Assembly (NCBI GenBank): GCA_003650305.1
Contig: QMOV01000002.1
Location: 1-64,000, forward strand
Reading direction: 5' to 3'
Origin: Bacteroidota bacterium
GTDB taxonomy: Bacteria; Bacteroidota; Bacteroidia; Flavobacteriales; Flavobacteriaceae
DNA: 64,000 nucleotides
Positions 14,911 through 23,642 of this stretch are shown here, piece by piece. Positions within the stretch are counted from its first letter, which is position 1. Each line of letters begins with the position of its first letter. The position numbers and the translations under genes are program-made. Below the pieces are notes generated by a model, which had not been told where the DNA came from, ran no database searches, and was given only the letters and a program-made list of their open reading frames with translations.

Positions 14911-17900
14911 TTATTTTTTATAATATTTAACATGTTTTATATATGCAACAAATCCTAAAAGTGCTATTAAAACAATACAAATTATAATAATATTAAAGCT
15001 TGCTACTTGCTGTCCAGATTGATATGAGTGCAATCCAGCAAGATAGAAATTAACACCAAAATATGTAAATATAATACTTGCAAAAGCTACGATAGATAGA
15101 AAATTAAAACCAAAACGTCCACGAAGTCCAGGAACCAATCTCATGTGTATAACAAAAGCATAGACCATAATACTTATTAATGCCCATGTTTCTTTTGGAT
15201 CCCATCCCCAATAACGTCCCCAACTTTCGTTTGCCCACATACCACCTAGAAAATTTCCAATGGTTAGCATCACTAAACCAACGGTTAAAGCCATTTCGTT
15301 AATTATGGTGAGTTCTTTTATATTTAGCAACATTTTATCTTTATTATTTTTGTTAGTAAAAACCATAAGAAATAATGCTACAACACCTAAAATCATTCCT
15401 AAAGCAAAAGGTCCATAACTACCTACAATAATAGACACATGAATCATAAGCCAATAACTATCTAAAACAGGCTGAAGGTTTGCAATAGCTGGATCCATCC
15501 AATTCCAATGTGCAATCATAAGAATCATAGCTGTTACAAAAGCTGTTGATGCTATGGTTAAATCGCTTTTCCTTCCAAAAATTAAACCAAATAACATAGT
15601 TGCCCAAGCCACATATATCATGGACTCATAGGCATCACTCCAAGGCGCATGTCCCGAAATATACCAACGTACAATAAGCCCAACAGTATGCATTACAAAT
15701 AATAACAAAATGATATAGCGAAATACTTTTACACTAATAGATAGAGTTTTACTCTTACTCTTAAATATTTGTACTATTAACACAAAAAACATAAGCGTTC
15801 CTGCATACATATACCAACTAAAAAGCTTCTTAAAAATATCGTGCTTATTATAAAACACCTCAGCGTTTACTTTTTCGTCACTAATCATGACTTCTCCACC
15901 CATTTTAAACTGTGTTTTTTTTATGCTTTCTAATAATTTATCACTTTCGGTATAATCTCCAGATCGCTTTGCATTATTTAGCATATACAAATAAGCTTTA
16001 AATCCAGTGCTAATAAAATTACCATACAATGTATCTTGCACCTTGTAATTTTCTGCTCTATACTCTGCAGACGATATCCATTTATTATTGTCGTTGTCTG
16101 GAAGAGGAAATATCTTTAGCGAATTTCCTTGTATTGTATTATACAATAAGTTTACACGTTGGTCTGCCTCTCTAAATTCTTTTTGAATTGCTGTTGGAGA
16201 TTGTGTATTATATACACCTTCTAGATAAGGTGTTAATTTATAACGTCCATTATTATCGAAAAAATGTGATAGCGTAGCATATTTTTCTGATTTATCTAGA
16301 TCAATTATATTTCTTATAGTATCACTTTTTTTAAGCTTCAAATAAATTATAGGAACATTATACCAAAACATTGGGCTTTCATGAATCGACAAATACATTT
16401 GATTAGCATCAAATTCTTCATAAGCATCTTGTTTACTTAACTTACGCAACAATTCAGAAGCATAAGTATTTACAGGCATCATTCGACCACCAACATCTTG
16501 TAATACAATTTTGCCAAATTTATCGGCTTGTTCTTTTGACGTAATATTAGACCTTAAAATAGAATCAACTTGTGCTTTAGTTATTCTGCTATGAGGACTT
16601 GTATGCTCATCTGTATATTGTGCTTGTGCAGTTAACACAAAACCTAACAAAAATACTGCCAGTAATTTTGCTTTTTTCTGCTTCACTTTTTTCAGCTTTT
16701 TTCTTAAATCGTCAAAACGTGTGTGTTTGGCAAATAAAATAGCTAATAAGCCAAAATACAACAAAAAGTATCCAGCATAAGTAAACCATGTACCCCAAAA
16801 ATCGTGATTTACAGAGAGTATAGTACCTTTTTCATCAGGTGGAAAAGATGCTTGAAAAAATCTATAACCACCATGATTTAAAATGTTATTCATGTATATC
16901 TTATAATCAAAATCTCCTGTTTCTTTATCAAACACTGTAACTTGACTTGAAAAAGCAGAAAAGCTCTTTTGGGTTCCTGGATAGCGTTCAGCAACAAAAT
17001 CATTAAGCTTTATCCTAAACGGTAACTCTAATACTTTTGGCCCATATCTAAAAGCGAATTTTAAACCTCCTACTTCAACTTGCTTAAATGGATTACTTCT
17101 ACCTAAACCTCCAAGTAATTTTACAATTTTTGAATCGTTATTTGCAGTAACTTTTAAAACAATACCATCTTCATCATTTTTCAATAACTCCGATTTTTTT
17201 ACAACATCAAATTTTCCTTTAATTACAGGCTTTGGAAACACAAATGCTTGATTTCCTATAATATATCTTGATCGTAATTTTAAAGGTTGAATACTATCTT
17301 TTACCAATCTTCCTCTTTCTCCTGTTGCCATAGTCATATACTGACCCTGAAAAGGTGAGTTAATAGTTAATGTACTATCAGTATAAGTTATATTTACTGC
17401 TCCTAAAGTTGGTTTATTTAAAGTATAAAGCACATTATGAATACTCTGAACTGCTCCAGCCTTTAAAAAATGATTATGTCCTGCTTCAACAATTTTTAAG
17501 TAGTATTCACCAGCTTCATCCGGAACAATATCTTCTTCTGCTTCAGCGATAAATTCTTCTAGTTCAACAGTTACTGGTTGTTTATTATAAGAAGTTCTAA
17601 ACTTAAATCTGTTATCCAAACGTGGCGAAAAATCGGTCTTATCATTTCTAACAAGTCGTTGTGGTTGCCCATCAATTATATAATCACCATCAATATAAGT
17701 TGTTATATATACGTTGCTTGATAAAAATTTATTTTCAGTCGTTCCCTCACGAATCGACATAATTCCTTCAAAACCAATATAACGTGTAATAAATGATCCC
17801 AAGAGAATGGCAATGAAAGAGATATGTAAGATTAAAGTTGCCCATTTTTCTTTTCTAAATAAATTGTGTCGAAAAGTATTTCCGATAAAATTAATTACAA

Positions 17901-18081
17901 AAAACACCATAATGGCTTCAAACCACCAAGCATTATAAATAAGCGTTCTGGAATAAGGTGTTGGAGATGTCTCCTGCCCAGCATCCATGAAGGTTCCAGC
18001 TATCATGGCTATAGCAAAAACAATAAATAAAACAGCAGTAAGTCGGTAGGAAAACAGAATATTGGCGAGTTTTTTTAACAT
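14911..18081 (-). CDS. ccsA: Cytochrome c biogenesis protein, fused ResB-CcsA
   Basis: A 1056-residue inner-membrane protein for System II cytochrome c assembly, with ResB and CcsA parts in one chain. The N-terminal part has membrane helices (LFSYRLTAVLFIVFAIAMIAG), a large periplasmic region and a further helix near 440-470. The C-terminal third has multiple helices and the haem-binding WWD signature WGRYWGWDPKETWAL near residues 950-965. The protein exports haem and attaches it to CXXCH motifs of periplasmic cytochromes. Fused forms are common in Bacteroidota. It is transcribed alone; a -7 element (CAAAGTTA in plus reading, 18109-18116) lies about 30 bases before the ATG. Confidence 0.95.
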   Translation of the reverse strand: MLKKLANILFSYRLTAVLFIVFAIAMIAGTFMDAGQETSPTPYSRTLIYNAWWFEAIMVFFVINFIGNTFRHNLFRKEKWATLILHISFIAILLGSFITRYIGFEGIMSIREGTTENKFLSSNVYITTYIDGDYIIDGQPQRLVRNDKTDFSPRLDNRFKFRTSYNKQPVTVELEEFIAEAEEDIVPDEAGEYYLKIVEAGHNHFLKAGAVQSIHNVLYTLNKPTLGAVNITYTDSTLTINSPFQGQYMTMATGERGRLVKDSIQPLKLRSRYIIGNQAFVFPKPVIKGKFDVVKKSELLKNDEDGIVLKVTANNDSKIVKLLGGLGRSNPFKQVEVGGLKFAFRYGPKVLELPFRIKLNDFVAERYPGTQKSFSAFSSQVTVFDKETGDFDYKIYMNNILNHGGYRFFQASFPPDEKGTILSVNHDFWGTWFTYAGYFLLYFGLLAILFAKHTRFDDLRKKLKKVKQKKAKLLAVFLLGFVLTAQAQYTDEHTSPHSRITKAQVDSILRSNITSKEQADKFGKIVLQDVGGRMMPVNTYASELLRKLSKQDAYEEFDANQMYLSIHESPMFWYNVPIIYLKLKKSDTIRNIIDLDKSEKYATLSHFFDNNGRYKLTPYLEGVYNTQSPTAIQKEFREADQRVNLLYNTIQGNSLKIFPLPDNDNNKWISSAEYRAENYKVQDTLYGNFISTGFKAYLYMLNNAKRSGDYTESDKLLESIKKTQFKMGGEVMISDEKVNAEVFYNKHDIFKKLFSWYMYAGTLMFFVLIVQIFKSKSKTLSISVKVFRYIILLLFVMHTVGLIVRWYISGHAPWSDAYESMIYVAWATMLFGLIFGRKSDLTIASTAFVTAMILMIAHWNWMDPAIANLQPVLDSYWLMIHVSIIVGSYGPFALGMILGVVALFLMVFTNKNNKDKMLLNIKELTIINEMALTVGLVMLTIGNFLGGMWANESWGRYWGWDPKETWALISIMVYAFVIHMRLVPGLRGRFGFNFLSIVAFASIIFTYFGVNFYLAGLHSYQSGQQVASFNIIIICIVLIALLGFVAYIKHVKYYKK

Positions 18082-18203
18082 AACAAAAATTTTCTATAAT
18101 AAGTCGTGCAAAGTTAAGTAATTTGTTTGTTAAAGCATATTAAAAGTCAATCTTTTAACTATAATAATCAAGTGTTTTTTTGTCGAGATTCAAATAATTT
18201 TAA

Positions 18204-18560
18204 CTACAAAAAAGTATTCATTTTTCTGACTCTTCGTTTGGCGTTTTCAGCATAATCTCCTTCAAATAATTCGTCTATGGTTTCATACCACAAATTTAAC
18301 CAAATGCCGAAATGCAATTGGGAGATTTTGTTGTTATTTTCTTTATCTACTTTGGCGTGTACTACTAAAGGATCACCCAAATATTTTCCTCTTAAAAACA
18401 AATTCTTTTCCCAAAATGTAGTTAGCTTTTCCAGATGTTCATCCCAGTTTTTAATAGCATTATTAAAAAAGTGTCCTACTTTTTCATCTTTTCTAACTTT
18501 ATCGTAAAAAGTAGAAACTAATAAAAATACATCTTCTCTGGTTTTAATATCGTTTTTCAT
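18204..18560 (-). CDS. Group III truncated haemoglobin
   Basis: A 118-residue truncated globin. The HFGIWLNLW segment with His83 as likely proximal haem ligand, the FYDKVRKDEKVGHFF start and the TFWEKNLFLRGKY stretch fit group III (P) truncated haemoglobins. Cytoplasmic haem protein; roles in nitric oxide or oxygen chemistry and in respiration under low oxygen are suggested for the family. It sits upstream of ccsA on the same strand (gap 122 bases), a link consistent with haem and respiration but not proven. Confidence 0.9.
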   Translation of the reverse strand: MKNDIKTREDVFLLVSTFYDKVRKDEKVGHFFNNAIKNWDEHLEKLTTFWEKNLFLRGKYLGDPLVVHAKVDKENNNKISQLHFGIWLNLWYETIDELFEGDYAENAKRRVRKMNTFL

Positions 18561-18653
18561 TTAAATATTGTCTATAATTTATGTAAGGTTAACATCTATA
18601 TAGCAACTAAAATATATACTCATCAAAATTAATGTTTTTATAACTTAAAAATT

Positions 18654-19034
18654 TTGACCATGGACAGAAAAACTTTTATCAAAAAAACTGCTGGAGGTCT
18701 GCTTCTAGCCATACCAGCTTTTGCTCTAATAAACTGTTCTCCTTCAGATGATTCAAGCTCAAACTCTCCTCCAACTGGTGGAAATCCAGATTGTTTAGCA
18801 AATGGTACAAATAGTTCTATAGGTGCAAATCATGGACATAGCCTAGCTGTTTCTAGTACCGATGTTAATGCTGGTGTAGAAAAAACATATAATATTGCAG
18901 GAAGCGCAGGGCATTCACATAGTGTTACTGTGAGTGCAGCTAATTTTAATGTACTAAAAAACAACCAGCAAATATCTGTAAACTCTACTACTGGAGACGC
19001 TCATACACATAGTGTGACTATTTCTTGTGCATAA
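18654..19034 (+). CDS. Histidine-rich secreted lipoprotein, unknown function
   Basis: A 126-residue protein starting at ATG 18654 or, more likely, ATG 18660 (MDRKTFIKKTAGG). The N-terminus resembles a Tat-like or lipoprotein signal (GGLLLAIPAFALINC) but has RK rather than RR. After a Ser/Pro linker there are two internally similar beta-rich halves, each closed by His pairs: ANHGHSLAVS, SAGHSHSVTVS and DAHTHSVTIS. The alternating H-x-H-S pattern could bind copper, zinc or iron, which is inference. It lies alone between the globin gene and the DUF2520 gene. No family name can be given with confidence. Confidence 0.7.
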   Translation: MTMDRKTFIKKTAGGLLLAIPAFALINCSPSDDSSSNSPPTGGNPDCLANGTNSSIGANHGHSLAVSSTDVNAGVEKTYNIAGSAGHSHSVTVSAANFNVLKNNQQISVNSTTGDAHTHSVTISCA

Positions 19035-19089
19035 TTTAAGTTTGGAAACATTTAAAATTAGTTGAAAATTATATGCTTATTTTAGCAGT

Positions 19090-19854
19090 ATGATTACAGT
19101 AATATTAATTGGCGCAGGAAACGTTGCTACACATTTATTTGAAGCTTTTAATAACGCTGAAAACATTGTTGTAAATCAATGGTATAACCGCAATTTAGAA
19201 CCACTTCAGCCATTTAAAAATGCCGTTAAAATCACTAACGATTTATCACAACTTAAAGACGCAAATATGTATATTTTGTCTGTGAGTGATGATGCTATTT
19301 CTTCGCTTTCGTCTCATCTCCCATTTGAGAATAGATTAGTGATACACACTTCTGGAAGTGTTGGCATTCATGATTTAGACAAAAAAAACAGACGTGGCAT
19401 TTTTTATCCTCTGCAAACATTTTCCAAAGATTCTGACATAGATTTTTCTGAAGTTCCTATTTGTTTAGAAATAGAACACAAACAAGATATTAATATTTTA
19501 AAGGATTTAGCAACTGCAATTAATAGTAAATTTTACAAAGTTAATAGCGACCAACGAAATGCGTTACATCTCGCTGCTGTTTTTGTAAATAATTTTACCA
19601 ATCAACTCTATCGCATTGGACATGAAATTACAGAATCTGAAAGTGTAGATTTTAATATTTTAAAACCCTTAATCAAGGAAACAGCAAATAAAATTAATAC
19701 CTTATCACCTTATTTAGCGCAAACAGGTCCTGCTAAACGCAATGATAAAAAGACCATAAAAAAGCATTTAAAAGCTCTAAATAAAGATATCCATAAAGAA
19801 ATTTATGAACTCGTAACAAAATCAATTCAGCAAACTCATGGAAAAAATCTATAA
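19090..19854 (+). CDS. DUF2520 / Rossmann-like NAD(P)-dependent oxidoreductase
   Basis: A 254-residue protein with an N-terminal Rossmann fold (VILIGAGNVATHLFEAF, near residues 3-20) and a C-terminal DUF2520 helical domain (LHLAAVFVNNFTNQLYRIG, GPAKRNDKKTIKKHL). It resembles the F420-dependent NADP oxidoreductase / ketopantoate reductase superfamily. Substrate unknown. Its 3' end overlaps kdsC by 17 bases, so the two are co-translated. The cluster order DUF2520, KdsC, UbiA-like, Maf looks like one transcription unit. Confidence 0.85.
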   Translation: MITVILIGAGNVATHLFEAFNNAENIVVNQWYNRNLEPLQPFKNAVKITNDLSQLKDANMYILSVSDDAISSLSSHLPFENRLVIHTSGSVGIHDLDKKNRRGIFYPLQTFSKDSDIDFSEVPICLEIEHKQDINILKDLATAINSKFYKVNSDQRNALHLAAVFVNNFTNQLYRIGHEITESESVDFNILKPLIKETANKINTLSPYLAQTGPAKRNDKKTIKKHLKALNKDIHKEIYELVTKSIQQTHGKNL

Positions 19855-20365
19855 AGAATATTTACAACATATTACCACCTTTATTTTTGATGTTGATGGT
19901 GTATTAACCGATGGTACAGTAATTGTTACCACATCTGGTGAAATGCTTCGTAAAATGAATGTAAAGGATGGTTATGCTTTAAAAACTGCTGTTGATAATG
20001 GCTTTAATGTTTGTGTGATTTCTGGAGGAAGTAATGAAGGTGTGCGTAAACGTTTACAAGGATTAGGAGTTACAGATATATATCTTGGTACTCAAAATAA
20101 AATTGAACAACTTGACGAATATTTAGACATCTATAATATTAAAGCCGAAAATGTATTATACATGGGCGACGATATTCCAGATGTTCCAGTAATGAAATTA
20201 GTTGGTTTGCCTTGTTGCCCTCAAGATGCAGTTCCAGAAATTAAAGCATTTTCAAAATACATTTCACATAAAAACGGAGGAAAAGGCGCAGTTCGCGATG
20301 TGATTGAACAAGTGCTTAAAATACATGATAAATGGGATGGGAATTTTGATGCGAAGTATGATTAA
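19838..20365 (+). CDS. kdsC: KDO-8-phosphate phosphatase, HAD family
   Basis: A 175-residue C0-type HAD phosphatase. Visible are the nucleophile motif FIFDVDGVLTDG (Asp18, Asp20), VISGGSNEGVRKR, and the metal-binding YMGDDIPDVPVM. It removes phosphate from KDO-8-P in the path to the lipopolysaccharide inner-core sugar KDO. Length and motifs match KdsC, with no nucleotidyltransferase domain fused. The ATG overlaps the end of the DUF2520 gene. The stop is followed at once by a mosaic of short repeats (20368-20459). Confidence 0.92.
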   Translation: MEKIYKEYLQHITTFIFDVDGVLTDGTVIVTTSGEMLRKMNVKDGYALKTAVDNGFNVCVISGGSNEGVRKRLQGLGVTDIYLGTQNKIEQLDEYLDIYNIKAENVLYMGDDIPDVPVMKLVGLPCCPQDAVPEIKAFSKYISHKNGGKGAVRDVIEQVLKIHDKWDGNFDAKYD

Positions 20366-20367
20366 AT

Positions 20368-20459
20368 CAGTATGCAGTGTACAGTTGCAGTAAGCAGTAA
20401 AAGAAAATTATTCGTGTATTTGTGGCAAAAAAAGTAACAACCCTTAAACTTGAAACTTG
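20368..20459 (+). repeat. Mosaic of short repeats between kdsC and the prenyltransferase gene
   Basis: Three repeat types lie end to end. 20368-20401 holds five units starting CAGT (CAGTATG, CAGTGTA, CAGTTG, CAGTAAG, CAGTAAA). 20407-20430 matches 59011-59034 (inverted) at 22 of 24 bases. 20446-20459 is AAACTTG twice, and its second copy supplies the TTG start codon of the next gene. No gene or clear terminator is seen in the spacer. Confidence 0.65.
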
Positions 20460-21380
20460 AAATCTTTTTTAAAATTAATTCGATGGAAAAACTTACTCCT
20501 AATCGCACTTATACAAGTACTTATTAAGTATGCCTTATTCCAGCCTTTTAATGTTGATGTTACATTAAATGGTTTTGGGTTTTCTTTACTTGTTATTGCC
20601 ACACTTTGCATTGCAGCAGCAGGAAATATTATTAACGACATTTACGATATCGATACCGATTTAATTAATAAACCCGAAAAAGTGATTGTAAGTAAATCTA
20701 TTTCTGAACCAAAGGCTTTCAACCTTTTTCTAGTGCTTACAATTATTGGTGTATGTATTGGATTTTACCTTTCTAATCTTATAGATAAAACTGGGTTTGC
20801 TGCTATATTTATATTTACCTCAGCTTTGTTATACCTTTACTCATCCTCTTTTAAGCAAACAATTCTTATTGGTAATATTATAGTTTCTGTTTTGGTAGCA
20901 ATGAGTATTATTATTGTTGGTTTGTTCGATTTACTTCCTGTTATTACTCCCGAGAATCAACAAGCACAGTTAACTATGTTCAAAATCTTATTAGATTATG
21001 CTTTGTTTGCTTTTATGATTAATTTATTAAGAGAAATAATAAAAGACATCGAAGATATTAAAGGAGACACTAAAGCTAATATGAGGACACTGCCAATTGT
21101 AATTGGTAGAAATCGAGCTACAAAAGTTTTATTTGTTTTGTCCTTTATTCCTTTATTTGCAGCAACATACTACATCATTACTTATTTGTATAAGTATCAA
21201 GTTGCTGTTGTTTATTTTTTGTTGTTTGTTATTGCACCTCTACTCTATTTTACTATTAAAATTTTTAAGGCTAATAATAAAAACGAGTTGCATCATCTTT
21301 CGAATGTTCTTAAACTAATCATGTTTTTTGGAGTTTTGTCTTTACTCCTTTATAAATTCAATTATATTCTTATTAACTAA
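20457..21380 (+). CDS. UbiA-family prenyltransferase
   Basis: A 307-residue integral membrane prenyltransferase with both Asp-rich motifs: NDIYDIDTD near residue 60 and DIEDIKGDTKANMRT near 197. About eight to nine hydrophobic helices are visible. Close relatives in Flavobacteriia are annotated as geranylgeranylglycerol-phosphate geranylgeranyltransferase, a name derived from archaeal lipid synthesis; the acceptor in bacteria is unclear. The start is TTG (20457-20459); the nearest ATG (around 20482) is out of frame, and MKSFLKLIRWKNLL fits the family N-terminus. Its stop overlaps the maf start as TAATG. Confidence 0.88.
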   Translation: MKSFLKLIRWKNLLLIALIQVLIKYALFQPFNVDVTLNGFGFSLLVIATLCIAAAGNIINDIYDIDTDLINKPEKVIVSKSISEPKAFNLFLVLTIIGVCIGFYLSNLIDKTGFAAIFIFTSALLYLYSSSFKQTILIGNIIVSVLVAMSIIIVGLFDLLPVITPENQQAQLTMFKILLDYALFAFMINLLREIIKDIEDIKGDTKANMRTLPIVIGRNRATKVLFVLSFIPLFAATYYIITYLYKYQVAVVYFLLFVIAPLLYFTIKIFKANNKNELHHLSNVLKLIMFFGVLSLLLYKFNYILIN

Positions 21381-21970
21381 TGCTAAACGAAAAACTTAAA
21401 GATTACACTATAATTCTAGCATCTGGTTCTCCAAGACGTCAAGAGTTTTTTAAAGGTTTAGGATTAGATTTTGAAATTAGATTAAAGTCTATTGAAGAAG
21501 TATATCCAAATCATTTAACACATTCTGAAATTAGCGACTTTCTTGCGCAATTAAAATCGATACCTTTTGAAGACGAATTAAATAAAAATGATATTCTTAT
21601 TACAAGCGATACTATTGTTTGGCATAATAATGAAGCTCTTGGCAAACCAAAAGACGAGCAGGATGCTTTCGATATGATTTCATCTTTAAGTGGAGAAACA
21701 CATGAAGTCATTACTTCTGTATGCTTTAAAACCAAAACATCACAACAAATAGTTAACGCTATAACTAAAGTCACGTTTAAAAGCCTAAACGATGAAGAAA
21801 TATGGTATTACATAAAAAACTATACTCCTTTAGACAAAGCTGGAGCTTATGGCATTCAAGAATGGATTGGACATATTGGTGTTACAAAAATTGAAGGTTC
21901 CTATTTTAATGTAATGGGATTGCCTGTACATTTAGTTTACAAAATGTTAAATGATATTATTAATAACTAA
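21380..21970 (+). CDS. maf: Maf-family nucleotide pyrophosphatase
   Basis: A 196-residue Maf/Ham1-fold enzyme. Visible are the start ASGSPRRQEFFKGLG, ITSDTIVWHNNEALGKPKD with the catalytic Asp, LSGETHEVITSV, and the C-terminal KAGAYGIQEWIG. Maf proteins hydrolyse dTTP, UTP or modified nucleotides and have been linked to septum formation; the subfamily is not resolved here. It is translationally coupled to the prenyltransferase gene (TAATG). Confidence 0.93.
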   Translation: MLNEKLKDYTIILASGSPRRQEFFKGLGLDFEIRLKSIEEVYPNHLTHSEISDFLAQLKSIPFEDELNKNDILITSDTIVWHNNEALGKPKDEQDAFDMISSLSGETHEVITSVCFKTKTSQQIVNAITKVTFKSLNDEEIWYYIKNYTPLDKAGAYGIQEWIGHIGVTKIEGSYFNVMGLPVHLVYKMLNDIINN

Positions 21971-22025
21971 AGCAATTGTAATTTTGCAAGAATAAATGGA
22001 TTAACCAACTATCAAATAATTACGA

Positions 22026-22973
22026 ATGAAAAAAATATTTAAAGTCGAAATCTCTTTTTGGATACAAATTGGTATCTTATCTCTTCTCACATCTTGTATT
22101 GATAATACATCATCAAAATCTCTAGAAAATGTAAAATTTAATGAGAATTCTGAAATAAAAAAAGAAGCTCAACATTTATCTGAAGCATTTAAAAACTATT
22201 GGTATTCTGGCGAAGCTGAAATTACATCATATAAATTAGAACAAGCACGTTATGGAGAAATACGACAAGGCAAGGCTGTTTTAATTTTTGTAACTGAAGA
22301 TTTTTTACCTAACATTCAAGTTAAAGCAGACCAGCAACATCCTGAAAATATTTCGGTTTTAAAACTCAATGCCACAAAAAATTTCAATACTGGTATTTAT
22401 CCTTATTCTGTAATGCAGAGTACGTTTTATTCTGTTGCAAACAATCAGCATGCATTAAAAGTGTCTTCATCAATGCAAGAATGGTGTGGTCATGTTTATA
22501 CTCAACTTAACAATAGAGATGATTTTGAAATAAACTCATATTCTTATTTTCAAAGTGAGGCAGATAAGTCTTATAACTTGAATAAGGCAATATTAGAAAA
22601 CGAGCTTTGGACACAATTAAGACTTGATCCTAAACAATTACCAACTGGAGACGGAGACTTACAAATAATCCCTTCGTTTGAATACATAAGATTTAAACAT
22701 GCCGATTTAAAAGCATATAAAGCTTCAACAGTACTTACCAATAACACTTATACAATTTCGTATCCTGAATTAGATAGAACATTAACTATTAATTTTAATC
22801 CCGATTTTCCTTATGAAATTTCTGGTTGGGTAGAAACTTTTATAAGTGGGTTTGGCTCTAATGCAAAACACTTAACCACAAAAGCAACAAAGTTAGTTTC
22901 TATTAAATCTCCATATTGGAGTAAAAACAAGAATAAAGATGAAGTTTTACGAAAAACGCTTCAACTTAATTAG
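22026..22973 (+). CDS. Maf-adjacent lipoprotein, unknown function
   Basis: A 315-residue predicted lipoprotein: a hydrophobic segment ends at LLTSC (about Cys24). The mature part has conserved-looking segments EAFKNYWYSGEAEITSYKLEQARYGEIRQG, SSSMQEWCGHVYTQLN and FPYEISGWVET. Similar proteins beside maf in Flavobacteriia are often labelled septum formation inhibitor Maf, which appears to be a label carried over from the neighbour, since no Maf motif is present. A possible -7 element TAATTTTG lies at 21979-21986. Function unknown. Confidence 0.75.
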   Translation: MKKIFKVEISFWIQIGILSLLTSCIDNTSSKSLENVKFNENSEIKKEAQHLSEAFKNYWYSGEAEITSYKLEQARYGEIRQGKAVLIFVTEDFLPNIQVKADQQHPENISVLKLNATKNFNTGIYPYSVMQSTFYSVANNQHALKVSSSMQEWCGHVYTQLNNRDDFEINSYSYFQSEADKSYNLNKAILENELWTQLRLDPKQLPTGDGDLQIIPSFEYIRFKHADLKAYKASTVLTNNTYTISYPELDRTLTINFNPDFPYEISGWVETFISGFGSNAKHLTTKATKLVSIKSPYWSKNKNKDEVLRKTLQLN

Positions 22974-22974
22974 G

Positions 22975-23003
22975 TTGTAATTTTAGTAAGTACTTTATCT
23001 TTG
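22975..23003 (+). promoter_or_regulatory. Bacteroidota-type promoter of the MscS-like gene
   Basis: TTG (22975-22977), 18 bases, then TATCTTTG (22996-23003), matching the TTG / TAnnTTTG pattern. The start codon is 20 bases downstream. Confidence 0.5.
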
Positions 23004-23023
23004 TTTCTAATAACTTATTAATT

Positions 23024-23545
23024 ATGGAAACATTTTTTCAAAACTATCGACCAGAAATAATAAATACTGCAATCCTCTTCGGAATACTTTTTATAATAAA
23101 CTTCATTATTAAAATTATTATACGACGTATTGGAAAACGAAGTAATATAATTGAAGCTCGTGTTAAACTTATTGTACGTTATGTAACCGTAACATTGATT
23201 CTTATTGCTTTTTTGATTGAATCTTTTATTTTAGGCGCAAGAATTGAAGATCTTGTTGTTGTTTTCTCTTCAGTATTTGCAATTTTAGGATTAGCGTTAT
23301 TTGCGATTTGGTCTATTTTAAGCAATATTACCTCAGGAATAATAATGTTCTTTTCCTTTCCTTATAAAGTTGGTGATAAAATAAAAATCCATGATAAAGA
23401 CTTTCCTATAGAAGCTATTATTGAAGATATTAGAGCATTTCAGTTGCATTTACGTTTAGATAATGGCGATTTGGTTACTTACCCAAATAATCTCATTTTA
23501 CAAAAGGCAGTAACTCTAGTTCAAAAAGATGCATTTGACAAATAA
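23024..23545 (+). CDS. Small MscS-like mechanosensitive channel protein
   Basis: A 173-residue protein with two or three N-terminal membrane helices, a pore-helix-like AILGLALFAIWSILSNITSGIIMFF segment, and the start of the MscS beta domain (FPYKVGDKIKIHDKDFPIEAIIEDIRAFQLHL). It ends after the beta domain and lacks the large C-terminal alpha-beta part of E. coli MscS, so it is a minimal member. Likely helps to release osmotic pressure, or carries small ions. It has its own promoter just upstream. Confidence 0.82.
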   Translation: METFFQNYRPEIINTAILFGILFIINFIIKIIIRRIGKRSNIIEARVKLIVRYVTVTLILIAFLIESFILGARIEDLVVVFSSVFAILGLALFAIWSILSNITSGIIMFFSFPYKVGDKIKIHDKDFPIEAIIEDIRAFQLHLRLDNGDLVTYPNNLILQKAVTLVQKDAFDK

Positions 23546-23642
23546 GAGTTGAAGCATTTTCTCTATAAGTTAAAGAAACATTAAAACAAGCCATTACACT
23601 ACTTATCTTTTATATATTTGGTTTTTAACAACCACTTTAAGC

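Noticed and set aside
20444..20641. Reverse-strand reading frame over the start of the prenyltransferase gene
   Set aside because: It is the shadow of the prenyltransferase and has no family features.
22026..22973. Second Maf-type septum protein
   Set aside because: No Maf motif (such as SxSPRR) is present; it is a lipoprotein next to maf, and a Maf label would be a carry-over from the neighbour.
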